DNA of 64,000 nucleotides. Source: Tigriopus japonicus (lineage: Eukaryota > Arthropoda > Copepoda > Harpacticoida > Harpacticidae). The translations under genes and the position numbers were made by a program. Positions 59,313-64,000 of the stretch are shown here, one piece after another. The stretch lies in the NCBI GenBank assembly GCA_010645155.1, contig CM021318.1, positions 10,653,331 to 10,717,330 of the forward strand, given 5' to 3'. The notes beneath the pieces were generated by a model, which was not told the DNA's origin, ran no database searches, and worked only from the letters and a program-made list of their open reading frames with translations. Numbering within the stretch: position 1 is the stretch's first letter; each line of letters starts with the position of its first letter.

Positions 59313-62249
59313 CTCTTCGTCATCCGAGATGGTTTCTCCCGACTGCTTCTGCTGGCAACTCAACGTGTTGGCTGTCAAAGGAAATACACATGGGATTCTG
59401 AGGTCTACATGCACCCATGTGTAGCTAACTCTACGGAGGTAGCAGCAGCAGCATCAATAGGTATCGAATCACTCCAACAACAGGCCAATGATTCTCCCGA
59501 TGACTTGAAGACGAACCATGACAAGAAGATTGGTATGTACTGTTCTATCATCAGCATTAGAGAAACTTTACGCATAACAAAGTGATTGAAGTGTCTCTGG
59601 TCGAATACCGCAAAATGTTTGCGTCATCCAATCGATATTGAAATGCTGCTCGGAAAGAAGTAAGAGTCAAAAGCATAATTCGAAAGTAATAAACCGATAC
59701 ACCACAATCAAACTATTCTGCTCTGCATGGGATCTTGGTCTCGGTGGGTTACCCGCAATTTGAGATGCCTATTTCTTTCCGGTAGAAAACAAACGCAGGA
59801 ATGTAAAAGAAGTGAAATCTCTCGAAACAAACTTGCCTGAAGAGGCAACAATGCCATCATCCATCCATCGGTGTGTGAGTGTACTACGTACCCATGCACT
59901 CACTCAACCATCCAAAGGCAAAAATAGAGAGTGAGCTGCATGGGAGAGCTCATTCGAACTGAAGGAGGACAGACTACGGGAAACAAGAGACGGAGGAGAA
60001 GAAGAAGAAGAAGGAGGAGAAGAAGGCCTGCTTGCCTTGCTGCCCACTTGAATGCCTTCTTCTACCTGAGACACACGCCCCGCACCTTGGCGTTTTCGAG
60101 CTCCGAACCTTGTCTTGAGCTCACCTGCTTCCAACCTTCGACGGACGGCTCATCAAATGACCTACATTATCGGAGGCGTCTAATAAGCCAATCACCATGC
60201 CACACCATTCCTATCATCTTTCTGGAAGTGGAGACAGAATCTCGTTCTGGGATGACGGAGATGGCAGAGAGGGCTCTGGTGGCCCAGTTAATGAATAACG
60301 CTCATGATGACAGGTCACTCATGCAAAATAAGCGAGTGCCTTTCCCAGCCATTCATATGCATTTGGTTCGTAGGTGGTTGCAAGTTTGAATTTCCACTAA
60401 AGGTAATTAGCTAGGGTCCACCTCAAATCTCGGTCACATTTGACAAGGGCGTGTTGGTTGAAGTTTCACTTTCTTCACCACGACAAGACGCTCGAACCAA
60501 AACGCCAGACAGACCAAGTTTGTTGGCTGTCAAAAGGAAAACAACGAAGCAAATTTGGCCTAATCCGTGCATGCAGGAATCCGTGAAACGGTATCCCGAT
60601 CTTTACCCTAAGGCAAAGTGGTAGATTTCATAATAAGCATTGAGCCTTTCGAGATTTTTGAGTAAGCACAGGAAACCAATTGACGGATCAAATAAAGTTA
60701 TTTCCGACGAAGGATCTGTATTTCACTGTCAGTCTGCCATCCCCTTTTGAATTTCTCACAATCTTGAGGCATCATCCCACGTCAATCACTCCCATTGCCA
60801 CCATTGGGATGACATCTTAAGCATCCTCCTTCTCCTTATCGATGACTTGCTTCATACCACTAAGCACGAGCTAATAGACCCAATTCAGTTTTCCTTCGGT
60901 TGAATGCAAGTACGTAACTGTTCTGAGGCAAAAAAAAATCAAGAGCGAGAAAATTGCTTCAGCCTTGAGCTCGAATTTGCGTTTTCCGTCAGATTTTTCT
61001 TGATGTCTGGAAACAATGCTTTTCTTCGCCGTGGTCTCTATTTTGTACACAAAACTCTTTGTCATGCTTGCTCCGGTTCTTGTGCAATCGTTTTTCCACT
61101 CACATCATTGGCATCATTACCACCACCACCAACATCATCATCATCATCATTAAGATAGGCACATGTACTTCCACCCTTCAGCGTAGCCCTCACCGAGTCT
61201 GAGGAACGGCGTCTTTCTTTTGCCTTGCCAACCATGTACGCAAATAGATCACCAGCCGCCAATTGGTATTGTTCAAATACAGACCTCTTTGCACTTGGAT
61301 AGGGTCTGTTCGCGACAGATCCTATTTGTTCATACAAACTGTCGGAGAAATAATGCAACACCTGGGGGTCTGTCAGCAAATTGCATAATCCATATTTGCA
61401 TGCATGAGGACGGAAAGTGCTGCTCTGTACGTTTGAATTTGTTTTGTAAGTCGGACTGGCAGATCTCATTGGAACGAGACGCTATCATGTAAATCAAGAC
61501 ATGGATTCAACCACATGGACAGACTCCTTTTGACGACAGTTGGCCAATATTACAGAGGACAATATTGATTAGCAATAACTTTAGATGTGACAAAGAGAGG
61601 GCTAGAAAACATCACACCATCTGCGAGGGGGATTCTCATGGAAAGCAATGTAAAACTTTCTTATCTGAGATCTTTTGAGCATACTTCCTCCCCAATTTTG
61701 ATTACCAGGCGTGTGTACTGTGAGGTACCCACCTTCCAACTGACTTGGTACGACCGTTTCTATTCCGCTTATTGAGTAATAATACATACCAGATGACGTA
61801 TTATTTGCCTCAAAGTCGGAAAATTCTATCTTTCCAACAAATGTGGGAAATGCCGCTCGGGATCATTTTCGATATTAGAGACACGTGCAATAATCATAAT
61901 ATGAGCTTCTCACGTTGAGAGATATTGAGACAAATGGAATAGGTTTCCTTCAGCTCTTTCCAAGGTGAGTGATCTCAACGCGTGAACTTCTATTTTAAGC
62001 TCTGTCAAAATTCAATGTCGATCGTCAAATTGTAACTTTCACGGTGTCTAAGCCAATTTGGCGCTTCAGATGCCATTCCAATCTAAATGTGAGAACCATG
62101 ATGGATACGCACTTCCAGCCAACCAACCGACTGATGGCCTCCAAGAGTTATGGAATCTATGACTTCATTACCAAATGACAAAAAGATGAAGTGTTAGAAA
62201 TGTAGCCTTGATTGAATAAGAAGATTTTAAATGTATTCTTCAATCATGC

Positions 62250-62284
62250 AGATTTATGCTCGATTTATGCTCGATTTATGCTCG
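62250..62284. repeat. 11-nt tandem repeat, three copies
   Basis: The unit ATTTATGCTCG occurs three times without interruption, followed by a diverged fourth (ATTTGTG). Confidence 0.8.
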
Positions 62285-64000
62285 ATTTGTGATTTAGGAT
62301 TTTGATCTTTTCCGAATGGGTACGTCTCATTTTAAATGCTGAATAATATGGCCATATTCCCGTTAAAACATGATTCGGGACAGAATTGTTGAGCAAATGT
62401 AATAGTCAGCTCGTGTTTGCTTCTTTATTTTTAGTACATGTAAAGAAACGAACAAACGGAAGATTTCTTTTTGATTCCATGAAAGGAGGTTGCGAGAATA
62501 TTAAAACATATTCTTCCGGTCCAAGCATGAAGTTTGATTGGGCTTAGATTTTAAGACTAGAAATTGAATAAAGTCGCACAAGGACTACTGCATTTCTCGA
62601 ATTGCAGTTACAAAGTAGTCTAGAACTAAGTAGATGAAGGAAAAACCCGCTTTTCGATTGCTTTTTGATAAATGCCACATCACATTGTTAATAATTGATT
62701 AAAAGAGAGACATATTATGTCTATCTTTGCAGTTGAGCAATTAGTTGAAGCTAAATCAGATCGGATTTTTTTAACCGTCACGTTTTTCTTAAACTTTTAG
62801 ATTCAAGGGTCAGGGGTAAAAAGAAGAAGAGAAGAAGAGATTGAATTCAAGGTGGCATGCAAAAAAGTTTCATTACAAGCTATCGAATTCGAATGCAAAG
62901 GCAGCAACCATGTTTGCTAAAAAAAAAATTGATCATGGTGGAGTTTGAAGATTACATTATAAAAGAACCAGATGTCAGAATTCCAATTATTTCCTACCTG
63001 CGTTTTTGGCCTGTTGATGCAACAAAAAGGACGGAAAAGAGGAGAGACAGATATGCAGCAATCCAATCCGGTCAATGAGAAGGCCAGACAGAGTATTTAT
63101 TTGCTAATCGTTTTGCTCCTTATTTTTGGCAACCGAGAATCCTTGCAACATCAATCGGTCTCTCCTTTTTCCATTTGTCAAAGCAAACCTGGGCGGATCA
63201 TCAACGTCAGTTTAGACCGATGGCTAATCACTCTAAGTTCGGAAGTAGCAATGAGAAGCCGAAGTAAATTAGGACACTCTAAAGACCGCGCAAGATAACA
63301 CGTGTTTCTGATGGAATAGCTCGTCACTAAGATCAACCAAGTATGAATTCAAGTTGATGTGTACCTCTGAGAGATGAGCAGTGTTGATGGCCGAAGCACA
63401 AGTGAATGAGTGAATGAAACTGGGAGTTTGTTCGGACTCGAAAATGCTTGTAGATACTATGCTATATAGTAAGAAGATTCGTCTCATGCAAGTGGCTTGC
63501 CTCCCAACAGGAACTACAAATCCGGTCTAGGTGAGTAAGTAAGTGAGTGAGTGGCTGGGCCATCGGCGGTCGAAGCCGCGACCTCCGTTCGAATCCACAC
63601 CAACCGAACGATCGAGGTACAAAGCAAGCAGTCGTTCCATAGTCTCGTTCGTATTGTCGTACCATGTACGCATTCTTCCACCTCCAATCCGTGCAAGTAA
63701 ACGCCATCGCAATGCTTGGTGTCTCTCCCAACCATTCATCCACAAACCACTTCGTGTGTTCTCGCACACGCCATGAAAAAAGACGGTGCTTGTTTTTCGA
63801 GCCCGGTGCCAAAGCTATGGTAAAGAAATTCTTAGTGGGCCATGACCTGAGGAAAAGAAATTGTGTGACAACTTTCTTGAGCTTCTTTGGTTCCTGCCCT
63901 CTTATCCCCAGACATTCCTGGTCAGGTTTTTGCCTACTTGCCCTCTTGAAAGATGGGCTGCTCTGTTCTTTGAGCTGATCTCAAACAAGGATCCTTGGAA

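Larger units (their letters stand above)
53639..64000. other. no recognised gene; low-complexity DNA
   Basis: None of the open frames on either strand shows a domain I know. Many of them lie over simple repeats: CT-rich near 54245-54297, GTA/AGT near 58925-59033, TAC/TGC near 59277-59312, GGA/GAA near 59990-60030, CAC/CAT near 61112-61152 and an 11-nt unit ATTTATGCTCG repeated three times near 62250-62284. Frames of 116-152 codons at 59931-60389 (+), 61062-61469 (-) and 63462-63812 (-) are left unassigned. The right edge could hold part of a gene that continues outside the window. Confidence 0.5.

Noticed and set aside
59931..60389. 152-codon frame with a poly-Arg run
   Set aside because: The run is a translated GGA/GAA microsatellite, and the rest has no recognisable domain or splice support.
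61062..61469. 135-codon - strand frame with Asp/Gly-rich end
   Set aside because: Part of it is a translated CAC/CAT microsatellite. No family was recognised, so it is not listed as a gene.
63540..63600. tRNA-like B box (GTTCGAATCC) near the right end
   Set aside because: The flanking bases do not form a T stem, and no A box or acceptor stem can be paired around it.

Overview
This is a 64 kb piece of a eukaryotic, animal nuclear genome. Most coding genes are split by short GT-AG introns (mostly 58-90 nt), each gene has its own promoter and AATAAA signal, and the intergenic DNA is AT-rich with many trinucleotide microsatellites and small inverted-repeat elements. The presence of a BTB domain of the arthropod-expanded TTK/Bab subgroup, the compact introns and the protein similarities suggest an arthropod, most likely a crustacean such as a copepod. 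The species assignment is inference.

Layout. 1-8.1 kb holds no recognisable gene. 8.1-10.8 kb (+) is a three-exon arginine/serine-rich nuclear-type protein. 11.6-16.1 kb (-) is a complete ten-exon ELP1 (Elongator scaffold), tail-to-tail with the RS gene. 17.7-26.1 kb is a dense cluster: TMCO1 (-), LCMT1 (-), SPG21/maspardin (+), a DIPK2A/B-type protein (-), SUMF1 (-) and DOLPP1 (-). 28.6-31.2 kb (+) is a six-exon importin alpha of the KPNA3/4 type. 32.1-36.5 kb (-) is an eight-exon SLC6 sodium-coupled neutral amino-acid transporter of the B0AT/SIT1 type. 36.5-42.9 kb is AT-rich, gene-poor and contains two MITE-like elements. 42.9-44.3 kb (-) is a six-exon MACROD1-type mono-ADP-ribose hydrolase with a mitochondrial-looking N-terminus. 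46.0-48.4 kb (+) is a BTB transcription-factor gene. 52.6-53.6 kb (-) is a pair of small related secreted/membrane protein exons that appear to share a last exon. 53.6-64 kb has low-complexity DNA and no gene I can defend.

The most interesting locus is the BTB gene. Its common BTB exon and a 60-nt second exon end in phase 1. Two downstream exons, each with a phase-1 acceptor, its own stop and its own AATAAA, each encode a complete 60-residue homeodomain. The organisation resembles lola/tramtrack/broad, where one BTB N-terminus is spliced to alternative zinc-finger exons, but here the alternative DNA-binding ends are homeodomains. I do not recall such a BTB-homeodomain splice architecture being described, but could not search.

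Functionally the rest is mainly housekeeping: tRNA wobble modification (ELP1), ER calcium leak (TMCO1), PP2A methylation (LCMT1), ER sulfatase activation (SUMF1), dolichol recycling (DOLPP1), nuclear import (importin alpha), amino-acid uptake (SLC6) and ADP-ribose removal (MACROD). TMCO1, DIPK2, SUMF1 and DOLPP1 all act in the ER/secretory system, but nothing in the sequence shows joint regulation.
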